From Rubrivivax sp. (lineage in GTDB: Bacteria > Pseudomonadota > Gammaproteobacteria > Burkholderiales > Burkholderiaceae_C), in the NCBI GenBank assembly GCA_030693565.1, contig JAUYAJ010000336.1, positions 1 to 13,842 on the forward strand: a stretch of DNA of 13,842 bases, read 5' to 3'. Positions 13,527-13,842 of the stretch are shown piece after piece. Both the position numbers and the translations under genes were made by a program. The notes beneath the pieces were generated by a model. That model saw nothing but the letters and a program-made list of their open reading frames with translations. It had not been told where the DNA came from and did not search any database. Positions within the stretch are counted from its first letter, which is position 1. Each line of letters opens with the position of its first letter.

Positions 13527-13842
13527 GGCGCGGTGATCTGGCTGCGGTCAACGAAACGGAGCTTGCCGCCGTGGTCGAAGGCTGCAAACGCGTGGGTGAA
13601 GCCCATCACGCGGATGCGCTCGCCGGCGCGCAGCCGGCCGGCGCTGGCCGACAGCTTGTGCGGCTGCTGCAGCACCGCCAAGGTGGCTGGCAGCACCGTG
13701 GCCTCGTAGGGCTGGGGTTCGATGAGGATGTCGTTGAGTTTGCGCCAGTTGCGCAGCAGGTCGGCATTGGCCTTGGGCATCGGCGCGGCGCCGGGGGCGG
13801 CCGGCGCAGTGGCCACGAGGCGGCCCAGCGCTTCGAGCACGT
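13523..13842 (-). CDS. Hypothetical protein, C-terminal part (5' end outside window)
   Basis: The frame is open to the right edge, so about 106 C-terminal residues are seen. A GTG at 13840 could be a start, but the frame continues, and truncation by the window is more likely. I do not recognise the family. An Ala/Pro-rich linker (ATAPAAPGAAPMPKAN) is followed by a charged helix (LLRNWRKLNDILI), then a beta-rich tail with LRAGERIRVMGF and GGKLRFVDRSQITAP that could be an SH3-like barrel. The TGA stop overlaps the ATG of the propeller gene, so it belongs to the same minus-strand operon. The upstream genes, and hence the identity of the system, lie beyond the window. Confidence 0.65.
   Translation of the reverse strand, partial: VLEALGRLVATAPAAPGAAPMPKANADLLRNWRKLNDILIEPQPYEATVLPATLAVLQQPHKLSASAGRLRAGERIRVMGFTHAFAAFDHGGKLRFVDRSQITAP

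Overview
The window is very GC-rich and densely coded, with short gaps and typical beta-proteobacterial families: a Bug/TctC solute-binding protein, an IlvD/Edd sugar-acid-type dehydratase, a hybrid histidine kinase with a LuxR-type regulator, and a WS/DGAT acyltransferase. This suggests a chromosomal segment of a Burkholderiales bacterium, perhaps near the Rubrivivax/Ideonella/Leptothrix group. The taxonomic guess rests on gene content and base composition only. I saw no tRNA, rRNA, CRISPR array, insertion sequence or intact prophage.

Left part, plus strand (1-4871): the 3' end of typA (ribosome-associated GTPase), an EamA/DMT-family exporter, and then a tight three-gene set of a wax ester synthase/diacylglycerol acyltransferase followed by two different alpha/beta hydrolases (gaps of 11 and 15 bp). 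The trio looks like a neutral-lipid synthesis and turnover locus.

Middle, plus strand (4872-7876): after a 193-bp gap with a sigma70-like promoter candidate come a secreted Bug/TctC solute-binding protein and an IlvD/Edd dehydratase, separated by a small GC-rich stem-loop. They probably act in uptake and dehydration of a sugar acid or related carboxylate.

Regulatory part (8070-11481): a six-TM hybrid histidine kinase (plus) and a LuxR/NarL-type response regulator (minus) converge and overlap by 27 bp at their 3' ends. The response regulator is divergent from a LysR-family regulator across a 142-bp spacer that contains the most AT-rich patch noticed in the window.

Right part, minus strand (11498-13842): four genes in one direction, with ATGA stop/start overlaps at two of the three junctions. 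In order of transcription they are a protein cut by the window end, a beta-propeller-like protein carrying a Val-Gly dipeptide repeat encoded by a GTTGGC hexanucleotide repeat, a 98-residue protein of unknown family, and a peptidoglycan-binding plus GH19-type lytic enzyme with no signal peptide. This operon is the best candidate here for an undescribed system, such as cargo or effectors of a contractile injection machine or a phage-derived lysis module. The rest of it lies outside the window, so its function cannot be settled here.
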